A DNA stretch of 19,175 bases. Origin: Stenotrophomonas sp. (GTDB lineage: Bacteria > Pseudomonadota > Gammaproteobacteria > Xanthomonadales > Xanthomonadaceae). The stretch is taken from assembly GCA_003525885.1 (NCBI GenBank), contig DQIG01000115.1, positions 1 to 19,175 on the forward strand, read 5' to 3'. The notes under the pieces are model-generated. The model did no database searches, was not told where the DNA came from, and saw only the letters and a list, made by a program, of their open reading frames with translations. Below, one piece after another: positions 1-6,346 of this stretch. Position 1 is the first letter of the stretch, and the number at the start of each line of letters is the position of its first letter. The position numbers and the translations under genes are program-made.

Positions 1-25
1 TATGGCGGGGCAGCCGCTCAGGCAT
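1..25 (-). CDS. mdcG: Start of mdcG, malonate decarboxylase holo-ACP synthase (partial)
   Basis: Only the first eight codons are inside the window; on the minus strand they read MPERLPRH and run off the left edge. The ATG overlaps the last 8 nt of mdcE (GATGCCTGA), which suggests translational coupling. MdcG proteins begin with a short segment ending in a Leu-Pro/His pattern, so the fragment fits, but identification rests mainly on position: mdcG follows mdcE in known mdc operons. MdcG transfers the 2'-phosphoribosyl-dephospho-CoA prosthetic group onto the acyl carrier protein MdcC. No clear Shine-Dalgarno sequence precedes this ATG. The sequence to the left of the window would settle it. Confidence 0.55.
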
Positions 26-728
26 CGCCGCGGGCCACGGCAGCGGAAACGCCCGCCGCCAGCTCTCGGCCGCCACGTTGCGCCCCCAGCACTGCACGCG
101 CATCGCCTTCGGCGGGCGTGCGCAGCGCCTGCAACAGATGCTGGGCAAGATCGCCGTCCCACAGCGATTCCACCGCACCCATCGCCACGTAGTTCGCCAC
201 GCCGGGTGCGAACACCGGTGAGCTCTGGCTGAGCGCCTGCAGTTTTTCAAGCGGTTGCTTGGTTACCCGTGCCATCGCGCGCAGGTCCATCACCCGCACC
301 TGTGCATCGGGCAGGGCGTGGATGTGGTCGGCCATCAGGCCGAAGGACAGGAAACCGCCACTGACCGATTCGCCGTACACCAGGGTGACCAGGCGCGCGC
401 CACGGCGGCGGGCCAGATCGAGGGACTGCGCGAGATGGGCGAAGTAACCGTTGATGCCCAGCAGTTCATCGCGGCGGGCCAGGCGCTGGCCGGCGGTGTC
501 GGCCAGCATCACGATCGGTCGCTGCGGGTGCGCGGCGGTGCTGGCCAGCACGGTTTCTGCCAGGACGAGTGCATGGTCGACGCCGACCTCGATACGGTCG
601 GTGGTGCCGATCACCGTCACTTCGCCATCGGCGGTGGCAGCCGTGCCGGTCAATACCGAATCGCGCACATGGATGGCGTGCCCACGCGGGAACAGCGCGT
701 CGAGCAGGGTCTGCAGCGGCGTACTCAT
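18..728 (-). CDS. mdcE: Malonate decarboxylase gamma subunit (MdcE)
   Basis: This 236-residue protein is the gamma subunit of biotin-independent malonate decarboxylase. With MdcD it decarboxylates malonyl-S-ACP to acetyl-S-ACP in the cytoplasm. It has the crotonase-like carboxyltransferase fold. Visible features are VGVDHALVLAETVL (48-61), the IVMLADTAGQ strand (72-81) and the glycine-rich YGESVSGGFLSFG turn (118-130) of the kind that builds an acyl-thioester oxyanion hole. Length is close to the family's usual 235-270 residues. The reading frame stays open far upstream of the chosen ATG, but that part lies antiparallel to nothing and inside mdcD; the ATG at 728 overlaps the mdcD stop (ATGA) and has GGAG six bases upstream, so it is the better start. 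The 3' end overlaps mdcG by 8 nt. Confidence 0.93.
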   Translation of the reverse strand: MSTPLQTLLDALFPRGHAIHVRDSVLTGTAATADGEVTVIGTTDRIEVGVDHALVLAETVLASTAAHPQRPIVMLADTAGQRLARRDELLGINGYFAHLAQSLDLARRRGARLVTLVYGESVSGGFLSFGLMADHIHALPDAQVRVMDLRAMARVTKQPLEKLQALSQSSPVFAPGVANYVAMGAVESLWDGDLAQHLLQALRTPAEGDARAVLGAQRGGRELAAGVSAAVARGDA

Positions 729-1633
729 GGCAGGCTCCGGCCAGCAGTGGCGGCGAGGAAGGCATCGGTATCCAGCAAGGGCAGTCGCTCGGGTTCGGCA
801 ATGCCCTGGCGGGTCCAGATATCCAGCCCGTCGCGGCAATCGCCCCAGGCCTGCACGCGTGCCTTCAGCGCGGCGTGGCGGGCCTGCAGGGCGCTCAGTG
901 CGGTGCCGGTATCGCTGCTGGCTGCGTCGGGCTGCAGTGCATCGGCGGCGGCGTGGGCGAAGGCCTCGATGGCGTCGGGCACCAGCACCTGCGCCTGGTC
1001 GATCAGGTAGCGGTGCTTGCCACCGGTCACGCGCCACACCAGCGCGCGGTCGCGCGAGTCGAACTCTTCCACGCCGCGTACAGTCTCGATCACTTCCGGT
1101 CCGGACAGCGACAGCCGGCCTTCCTCGGACATGATCACCGTGGTGCAGCAGCGGGCAACGATGCCCATGCCGCCGAAGGCACCGTTGCCGCTGCCGATCA
1201 GGGCGACCACCGGCACGCCAGCAGCGCGTGCGCCCAGCGTGGCGCGCATGATTTCGGAAATCGCGATCAGCCCGGCATTGGCTTCATGCAGGCGCACGCC
1301 GCCGGTGTCGAGCAGCAGCAACACGCCATCGGGGCGTGTTTCGGCCGCGCGGCGCAGCAGGCCGGTCAGCTTGGCGCCGTGCACCTCGCCCACGCCGCCG
1401 CCCATGAATTCACCCTGCTGTGCGGCCAGCAGCACGCGCTTGCCCTGCAGCGTGGCTTCGCCGACCACGATGCCATCATCGAACGCGGCAGGCTGGTCGA
1501 GCTGGGCCAGGTGGGGACTCATCATCCTCCGCGCCGGGCCGATGAATTCGCGGAACGAACCGGCGTCGACCAGCCCGGCAATGCGCTCGCGTGCATCGGC
1601 TTCGTAGTAGCTGCGGCGCTGCATGTGGCTCAT
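725..1633 (-). CDS. mdcD: Malonate decarboxylase beta subunit (MdcD)
   Basis: This 302-residue protein is the beta subunit of malonate decarboxylase, the partner of MdcE in decarboxylating malonyl-S-ACP. It belongs to the same carboxyltransferase superfamily as acetyl-CoA carboxylase beta. Supporting motifs are the N-terminal YYEADARERI (9-18), GGGVGEVHGAKL (78-89), LLLLDTGGVRLHEANAG (105-121) and the glycine-rich IGSGNGAFGGMGI (146-158). Length is normal for the family. The start ATG at 1633 overlaps the mdcC stop codon (ATGA) and follows a GGGGG stretch seven bases upstream. A second in-frame ATG three codons later (1624) cannot be excluded. The stop overlaps the mdcE start in the same ATGA manner, so C, D and E should be translationally coupled. 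Confidence 0.95.
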   Translation of the reverse strand: MSHMQRRSYYEADARERIAGLVDAGSFREFIGPARRMMSPHLAQLDQPAAFDDGIVVGEATLQGKRVLLAAQQGEFMGGGVGEVHGAKLTGLLRRAAETRPDGVLLLLDTGGVRLHEANAGLIAISEIMRATLGARAAGVPVVALIGSGNGAFGGMGIVARCCTTVIMSEEGRLSLSGPEVIETVRGVEEFDSRDRALVWRVTGGKHRYLIDQAQVLVPDAIEAFAHAAADALQPDAASSDTGTALSALQARHAALKARVQAWGDCRDGLDIWTRQGIAEPERLPLLDTDAFLAATAGRSLP

Positions 1634-1950
1634 GGCGTGCCCCCGGCCAGCAGGGTTTCCACCGCCTGGTCCAGGCGCAGGCTGACCACCGCCGGTGTGG
1701 CGCCGGCGTCGTTGATCGACACGCGCACGTCGCGCAGCGGATGGCGCTGGGCAAAGTCGGCGATCACCGCCTGCCAGATGCTGCCGAAGCCGCGCGCAGC
1801 GGTGATGATGCGCACCGTCATCGCACCGTCCAGCGCAGCGGGCTCCAGCAGGATTTCCAGGTTGCCCGAGGCGAGCACGCCCACCAGCACCGCATCGCGC
1901 GGGAACTGCACGGCGGTACGGCCTTCGAATCGATAGTCGAGGGTTTCCAT
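1630..1950 (-). CDS. mdcC: Malonate decarboxylase acyl carrier protein, delta subunit (MdcC)
   Basis: This 106-residue protein is the acyl carrier subunit of malonate decarboxylase. It carries a covalently bound 2'-(5''-phosphoribosyl)-3'-dephospho-CoA, through which acetyl and malonyl groups are shuttled between MdcA and MdcDE. The likely attachment residue is Ser28 in VGVLASGNLEILLEP (23-37), which lines up with the S-G-(D/N)-L-E motif of MdcC proteins. The C-terminal half has the expected VRVSINDAGATPAVVSLRLDQA-type strand-loop-helix. The start is preceded by AAGGGA seven bases upstream; that Shine-Dalgarno overlaps the mdcA stop codon. The gap to mdcA is 10 nt, so the genes share a transcript. 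Confidence 0.94.
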   Translation of the reverse strand: METLDYRFEGRTAVQFPRDAVLVGVLASGNLEILLEPAALDGAMTVRIITAARGFGSIWQAVIADFAQRHPLRDVRVSINDAGATPAVVSLRLDQAVETLLAGGTP

Positions 1951-1960
1951 GCTCTGTCCC

Positions 1961-3604
1961 TTACCAGTTGCGGAAGCGCTTGGGTGGGTCGTACAGGCCG
2001 CCGGACCAGCGCACCAGGTCCTTCACCGAACGTGCGGCCAGCAGGTCGCGACTGGCATCGCGCGGCGAAATGCCCAGGTCTTCCGGGCGTCGGATCACGC
2101 CGCGGTCGCGCAGGTTTTCCACCATCGCGCGGTCGCGGCCCAGGCCGACCGCGGTATAGCCGGAGACGCCGCGGATCGCCTGTTCGCGCTCCTCGGCCGT
2201 GCGGCACAGCAGCAGGTTGGCGATCCCTTCCTCGGTGAGCACGTGGCTGACATCGTCGCCGTAGATCATCACCGGAGGCAGCGGCATGTCCGCGCGTTCG
2301 GCCAGTTCCCAGGCATCGAGGCGTTCGACGAAGGCCGGCGCCATGTGCTCGCGGAAGGTTTCCACCATCTGCACCACCAGCTTGCGCCCGCGCGGCATTT
2401 CGCCCGGGCGCGCAGCCTGTTGCCCGGCCTTGATCCAGGCATCGCTGGCGTGGCGGCGACCGCGCGCATCCGAACCCATGTTCGGTGCACCGCCGAAGCC
2501 GGCGATGCGATCGCGGGTGGCGGTGGAGCTGTTGCCCTGCAGGTCTATCTGCAGTGTGGAACCGATGAACATGTCGCAGGCATACAGGCCGGCGGTCTGC
2601 GAGAACGCGCGGTTGGAACGCATCGAGCCATCGGCGCCGGTGAAGAACACATCGCCCCGCGCGGCGATGTATTTCTCCATGCCCAGTTCCGAACCGAACG
2701 AGTGCACCGACTTCACGAAGCCCGATTCAATGGCCGGAATCAGCGCCGGATGCGGGTTCAATGCCCAGTGCTGGCAGATCTTTCCCTTCAGCCCCAACGA
2801 ATCGGCGTAGGTGGGCAGCAGCAGTTCGATCGCCGCCGTGTCGAAGCCGATGCCATGGTTGAGCCGGTTCACGCCGTACTCGGCGTAGATGCCCTTGATC
2901 GCCATCATCGCCATCAGCACCTGGATCTCGGAGATCTGCGCCGGGTCGCGGGTGAACAGCGGCTCGATATGGTTGGGGCGCGGCGCCTGCACCACGAAGT
3001 TGACCCAGTCGGCGGGGATATCGACGCGGGGGAGGGTGTCGACGATCTCGTTGACCTGGGCGATGACGATGCCGCCACGGAACGCAGTGGCCTCGACGAT
3101 CACCGGGGTGTCCTCGGTGTTCGGGCCGGTGTAGAGGTTGCCGTGGCGGTCGGCGGCCTGCGCCGCCACCAGGGCCACGCGCGGGGTGAGGTCGATGAAG
3201 TAGCGGCCGAACAGTTCCAGGTAGGTGTGGATGGCGCCGATCTGGATGCGCCCTTCGGCGACCAGGTTGGCCAGGCGCACCGATTGCGGGCCGGAGAACG
3301 AGAAGTCCAGTTTCGAGGCGATGCCGCGCTCGAACACGTCCAGGTGCGAGGGCAGGGACAGCACCGACTGCACCATGTGCAGGTCATGCACGCGGGCGGG
3401 GTCGAGGTCGGCCAGCGCCTGGGCGAGGAAGTCGGCCTGCTTCTGGTTGTTGCCTTCCAGGCAGACCTTGTCACCGGGCTCCAGCAGTGCGTGCAGCAGC
3501 TCGCCGACGTCGGTGGCGGCAACGTCGCGGCCCCTGGCCCATGGCGCGGCCCGCTGCAGGCGGGCCTGGCGGCTGCGTTCCAACGTGTCCCAGCTCGGGT
3601 TCAT
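1961..3604 (-). CDS. mdcA: Malonate decarboxylase alpha subunit, acetyl-S-ACP:malonate ACP transferase (MdcA)
   Basis: This 547-residue protein is the alpha subunit of malonate decarboxylase. It exchanges the acetyl group on MdcC for malonate, releasing acetate. It is a CoA-transferase-like protein of about the usual 550 residues. Family-typical stretches include the N-terminal MNPSWDTLERSRQARL, GDKVCLEGNNQKQADFLA (44-61), ARPNHIEPLFTRDP-like central sequence with YAEYGVNRLNHGIGFDTAAI, and the C-terminal RWSGGLYDPPKRFRNW. The frame is open for 59 codons upstream, through the SMAG repeat and terminator, but that leader is not protein-like, and MNPSWDTLERS is the conserved MdcA N-terminus. It is the first gene of the operon; no transporter or regulator gene precedes it here, in contrast to arrangements with mdcL/M or mdcF close by. 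Confidence 0.95.
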   Translation of the reverse strand: MNPSWDTLERSRQARLQRAAPWARGRDVAATDVGELLHALLEPGDKVCLEGNNQKQADFLAQALADLDPARVHDLHMVQSVLSLPSHLDVFERGIASKLDFSFSGPQSVRLANLVAEGRIQIGAIHTYLELFGRYFIDLTPRVALVAAQAADRHGNLYTGPNTEDTPVIVEATAFRGGIVIAQVNEIVDTLPRVDIPADWVNFVVQAPRPNHIEPLFTRDPAQISEIQVLMAMMAIKGIYAEYGVNRLNHGIGFDTAAIELLLPTYADSLGLKGKICQHWALNPHPALIPAIESGFVKSVHSFGSELGMEKYIAARGDVFFTGADGSMRSNRAFSQTAGLYACDMFIGSTLQIDLQGNSSTATRDRIAGFGGAPNMGSDARGRRHASDAWIKAGQQAARPGEMPRGRKLVVQMVETFREHMAPAFVERLDAWELAERADMPLPPVMIYGDDVSHVLTEEGIANLLLCRTAEEREQAIRGVSGYTAVGLGRDRAMVENLRDRGVIRRPEDLGISPRDASRDLLAARSVKDLVRWSGGLYDPPKRFRNW

Positions 3605-3629
3605 CGACCGGCGTCCGATTGGCGTTGAA

Positions 3630-3649
3630 ATAATTACGGCATAATTACG
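3630..3649 (-). promoter_or_regulatory. Candidate operator upstream of mdcA
   Basis: The 9-mer ATAATTACG occurs at 3630-3638 and again at 3641-3649, an exact direct repeat with an 11-bp period, about one helical turn. Between them the arms AATTA and TAATT also form an imperfect inverted repeat. It is an AT-rich island in very GC-rich DNA, 26 bp before the mdcA start codon on the minus strand. Known mdc operons are controlled by a LysR activator (MdcR) or a GntR repressor (MdcY), but this motif does not obviously match either published type. The site could also contain the -10 region. Confidence 0.4.
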
Positions 3650-3674
3650 AAGAGGGGTGCAACTTGCAGTGCAG

Positions 3675-3705
3675 CAAAAGGAAGGGCCCGCACGGAGGCG
3701 GGCCC
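3675..3705 (-). terminator. Rho-independent terminator of the TonB receptor gene
   Basis: GGGCCCGC (3684-3691) pairs with GCGGGCCC (3698-3705), giving an 8-bp perfect stem and 6-nt loop. Read on the minus strand it is followed by TTCCTTTTGC. It lies downstream of the receptor gene stop and its SMAG pair, and upstream of the mdcA operator candidate, so it separates the two transcription units. Confidence 0.75.
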
Positions 3706-3715
3706 ATTGATCCGG

Positions 3716-3784
3716 GTAGTGCCGGCCGCTGGCCGGCTCCACGCGATGCAGGGTGATGGGGAGCCGGCCAGCGGCCGGCACTAC
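3716..3784. repeat. SMAG (REP) element, inverted pair
   Basis: Two SMAG units face each other: GTAGTGCCGGCCGCTGGCC and on to CTCC at 3716-3740, and its exact 25-bp reverse complement at 3760-3784, separated by 19 nt. Each unit has the GTAG head and its own hairpin. The pair lies in the 3' untranslated region of the TonB receptor gene, ahead of its terminator, where such pairs can act as RNA stability hairpins. Confidence 0.88.
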
Positions 3785-3797
3785 CGTTTCCCGTCGC

Positions 3798-5990
3798 TCA
3801 GAACTTCCAGCGCAGGCTGGCAGACACGAAGCGCGGCTCGCCGAAGTTGTTGTAGTCCAGGTTGGCCCAGTAGGTCTTGTCCAGCGCGTTGCGCACGCTC
3901 AGCGTCGCGGTCCAGTTGTCGCTGATGCGGTAGTTGGCGTTGAACTGCACCAGCGAATACGCCGGCTGGTTCACCGTCACCGTGCCGCCGAGCGGGTAGG
4001 CGATGTTGTAGCCCTGCACCCTGCTCTGCCACTGCAGGCCACCGCCGATGCTCAGGCGCTCCAGCGCGCCGCGCAGCTGCAGCTGGGTGTTGAGCTGCAG
4101 CAGGTCCTTGGGCGGATTGGCGTACAGCAGGTCGGTGGCGGCGCGGGTCACCTTGACGCGGGTATAGCCGGCATTGACCGTCCAGCCCGGCAGGATCTCG
4201 CCGTTGACGTCCATCTCCCAACCACGTGCCTTGGTGCCGTTGATACCGATGTAGGCCGAGCTGCCGTCGCTCAGCGTGCCTTCCGGCACACTCATGTCGC
4301 GCACCGCGTAGTTGTCCTGCTTGGCCTCGAACACGGCCGCATTGGCGGTCAGGCGGCCATCGAACCACTGCGTCTTGATGCCCGCTTCCAGGTTCGAGCC
4401 CTGCACCGGTGCCAGCAGATTCTCGTTGCGGTCCTTGTAGTTCTGCGGATTGAAGATCTCGGTGTAGCTGGCATACGTCGAGACGTTCGGGGTGATCTCG
4501 TAGACCAGGCCCACGTACGGGGTGACTTCATCGCTCACCTTGTACGCACCGCTGGTGCCGGTATAGGTGCCGGCAGCGTTGTAGGAGCGGCTGAGGGTTT
4601 CCCAGCGGCTCAGGCGTGCGCCGGCAATCAGCGACAGCGGCTCGGCCAGGCGCAGGCGGGTGGCCAGGTAGACGCCACTCTGCGTGGTCTTGGCCACGCG
4701 GCGCGCGCCGGTGCGGGTGTAGGTCACCTCGGAAATATCGCCATCCCAGCTGAAGACGTTGGGGATGTAGTAGCAGCGCTCGCGCCCGCAGGTCGCCCAG
4801 TCGCGGGGGTAGTTCAGCGTGAGCGTATTGGTGGTGCCTTCCAGGTCCGACCACTGTGCGCCGACGGTCAGGTCGTGGTCGCGGCCGAACAGCGCGAAGG
4901 TGCCGGTCAGGTAGGCATCGACATTGCGGCGGGTGTCCTTCGAATCACCGGCGGCCGCGCGCAGGTAGATGCCAGAGCCGGTCACCGGGTCCGGGTTGCC
5001 GGTGCCGTACAGGCGCACGTTCTGCACGTTGCCGCGGGTGTAGGCGGTGTTGATCTTCAACAACCAGTTGTCGCCGAAACGCTGCTCGAGGTTGGCGAAG
5101 GCGGTGTTGCTCTCGCGCTTCCAGTAGCTCCACTTCGGCGACAGGTTGGTCGAGCGCGCCAGATGGGCGAAGTTGCCCTGGTTGTCGAAGAACGCCACCG
5201 TGCCCCAGGTCGAACCGGTCGGATTGTTGTCCTGTGTCTGGTAGCTGACGGTGACTGTGGTGCTGTCGGTGACATCGCCTTCCAGCACCGCCATGCCGGC
5301 CATCTTGTTTTCCTTGTAGCGGTCGTAATACAGGCCACGATCGGTGTAGGCGGCGACCACGCGGCTGCGGAAGCGGCCGTCAGCGGTCAGCGGCGCGGTC
5401 ACGTCGGCTTCCATGCGGCGGTAGTCCCAGCTGCCGGCGCTGACCGCGAACGACGCATCGAATTCCTTGCCGGGGCGCTTGCGCAGCAGGTTGACCGTGG
5501 CCGACGGCACGCCGGCGCCGCTGAGCAGGCCGTTGGCACCGCGGATCACTTCGATGCGGTCGTAGAAGGCGGTGTCGTATTCCTGGTTGGTGGAGCCGCT
5601 GTAGGTGGGAATGCCATCGACCTGGAAGTCGGTGATGGCGAAGCCACGCGCGTAGTACAGCGGGCGCTGCGTGTCATAGAAGGACACGCTGACGCCGGTC
5701 ACGTTGCGCATCACATCGTTGATGCTGAACAGTGATTCGTCCTGCAGGCGCTTCAGGCTGATCGCGGTAGCCGACTGCGGGGTTTCCTGCAGGGTGATCG
5801 GCAGGCGCGTGGTGCTGGCCGGCGGCGCCGACTGATCGGCACGCACGCTGACCCTGTCCAGGGTTTTGGCATCGGCAGCGCCATCGGTGGCGGCGAACGC
5901 GCTGGGCGCGGCCAGCAGGGTCAACGATGAAAGCAGGGCAGCCGGCAGCAGCGCGCGGCGGGGCAGGCGATTACGGAGGGGCAGGGACAT
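3798..5990 (-). CDS. TonB-dependent siderophore receptor (FhuE/FpvA-like)
   Basis: This 730-residue protein is an outer-membrane TonB-dependent receptor of the siderophore type. Residues 1-33 form a signal peptide (RR-rich n-region, hydrophobic LLPAALLSSLTLLAAPS, cleavage after AFA). A probable TonB box, TLDRVSVR, lies at 43-50. The plug domain (about 60-175) contains LYYARGFAITDFQVDG (111-126) and YDRIEVIRGANGLLSGAG (143-160) followed by PSATVNLLRKRP, all diagnostic of FhuE/FpvA-type receptors. The rest is a beta-barrel ending in a C-terminal Phe after aromatic alternation (SASLRWKF). There is no extra N-terminal signalling domain, so it is not a FecA-type transducer. Cys401 and Cys406 form a short CGRERC loop, probably extracellular. 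An upstream in-frame ATG (6074) would add 28 residues before the signal peptide and is unlikely. The substrate cannot be told from sequence; a ferric hydroxamate or mixed siderophore is plausible. Confidence 0.93.
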   Translation of the reverse strand: MSLPLRNRLPRRALLPAALLSSLTLLAAPSAFAATDGAADAKTLDRVSVRADQSAPPASTTRLPITLQETPQSATAISLKRLQDESLFSINDVMRNVTGVSVSFYDTQRPLYYARGFAITDFQVDGIPTYSGSTNQEYDTAFYDRIEVIRGANGLLSGAGVPSATVNLLRKRPGKEFDASFAVSAGSWDYRRMEADVTAPLTADGRFRSRVVAAYTDRGLYYDRYKENKMAGMAVLEGDVTDSTTVTVSYQTQDNNPTGSTWGTVAFFDNQGNFAHLARSTNLSPKWSYWKRESNTAFANLEQRFGDNWLLKINTAYTRGNVQNVRLYGTGNPDPVTGSGIYLRAAAGDSKDTRRNVDAYLTGTFALFGRDHDLTVGAQWSDLEGTTNTLTLNYPRDWATCGRERCYYIPNVFSWDGDISEVTYTRTGARRVAKTTQSGVYLATRLRLAEPLSLIAGARLSRWETLSRSYNAAGTYTGTSGAYKVSDEVTPYVGLVYEITPNVSTYASYTEIFNPQNYKDRNENLLAPVQGSNLEAGIKTQWFDGRLTANAAVFEAKQDNYAVRDMSVPEGTLSDGSSAYIGINGTKARGWEMDVNGEILPGWTVNAGYTRVKVTRAATDLLYANPPKDLLQLNTQLQLRGALERLSIGGGLQWQSRVQGYNIAYPLGGTVTVNQPAYSLVQFNANYRISDNWTATLSVRNALDKTYWANLDYNNFGEPRFVSASLRWKF

Positions 5991-6103
5991 GGTGGGCTCG
6001 AGGCTCGGAAGCGGGGAAGGGCGGCAACAGTCGTCCAGCACCCGGGCGGCGGCTTCGGGCACGGTCAGTTCCATCTGGGAGAGGCGCGGTCACTGCGCAG
6101 GAC

Positions 6104-6122
6104 GCAAATGTAAATAATTCTT
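6104..6122 (-). promoter_or_regulatory. Possible Fur box upstream of the TonB receptor gene
   Basis: GCAAATGTAAATAATTCTT matches 12 of 19 positions of the classical Fur consensus GATAATGATAATCATTATC. It lies in the only AT-rich stretch upstream of the receptor, about 115 bp before the chosen start codon. Iron-repressed control is expected for such a receptor, but the match is modest and the sequence could simply be the AT-rich promoter. Confidence 0.35.
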
Positions 6123-6182
6123 AACAACATTACAATTCGCGTCATTGTGCATCGGCTTTCCGGCGCGGAGCAGTGGCGGGCC

Positions 6183-6223
6183 GGGGTTGGATCCCGTTGT
6201 CGCAGGCAATGGGCTCTGACCCC
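6183..6223. repeat. Degenerate GGGGTCAGAGCCC-type palindrome
   Basis: GGGGTTGGATCCC (6183-6195) pairs with GGGCTCTGACCCC (6211-6223) at 10 of 13 positions, and the inner CCCGTTG/CAATGGG extends the hairpin with a G-T wobble. It resembles the GGGGTCAGAGCCC...GGGNTCTGACCCC hairpins that I recall as dispersed in Stenotrophomonas and Xanthomonas genomes. The recognition is from memory; only the palindrome itself is directly seen. Confidence 0.45.
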
Positions 6224-6287
6224 ATCATCGGCGCCCAAGCGCAGGCCAGAGTCCTCCCGTGCGGGAGAGATCCGACCCGTAGTCGCC

Positions 6288-6317
6288 CAAACGCAAACGG
6301 CCACCCGAAGGTGGCCG
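6288..6317 (-). terminator. Rho-independent terminator of mqo
   Basis: CGGCCACC (6298-6305) and GGTGGCCG (6310-6317) form an 8-bp perfect stem closed by a UUCG-type tetraloop on the minus-strand transcript. It is followed by GTTTGCGTTT. It lies 30 bp beyond the mqo stop codon. Confidence 0.8.
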
Positions 6318-6346
6318 TCCGTCTGCATCGAAAGGAGCGCGCGGGC

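Larger units (their letters stand above)
5991..6346. other. Intergenic region between the TonB receptor and mqo genes
   Basis: These 356 bases hold no convincing gene. From left to right they contain the leader of the TonB receptor gene, an AT-rich promoter-like stretch with a weak Fur-box match (6104-6122), a degenerate GGGGT(..)CCC palindrome (6183-6223), a small CTCCCGTGCGGGAG inverted repeat (6254-6267) and the mqo terminator (6288-6317). Short open frames here have no start signals or protein-like composition. Confidence 0.6.

Noticed and set aside
3753..5735. A 660-codon open frame on the plus strand opposite the TonB receptor
   Set aside because: It begins inside a SMAG unit, and its sequence is low-complexity Val/Ala/Gly/His. 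The minus strand holds the receptor with signal peptide and plug.
5991..6074. An upstream ATG that would add 28 residues to the TonB receptor
   Set aside because: It would place an acidic, Cys-containing stretch before a good signal peptide, and it has no ribosome site.
6254..6267. CTCCCGTGCGGGAG inverted repeat
   Set aside because: The stem is short with almost no loop and no T-run. It is too common in GC-rich DNA to call a terminator or operator.
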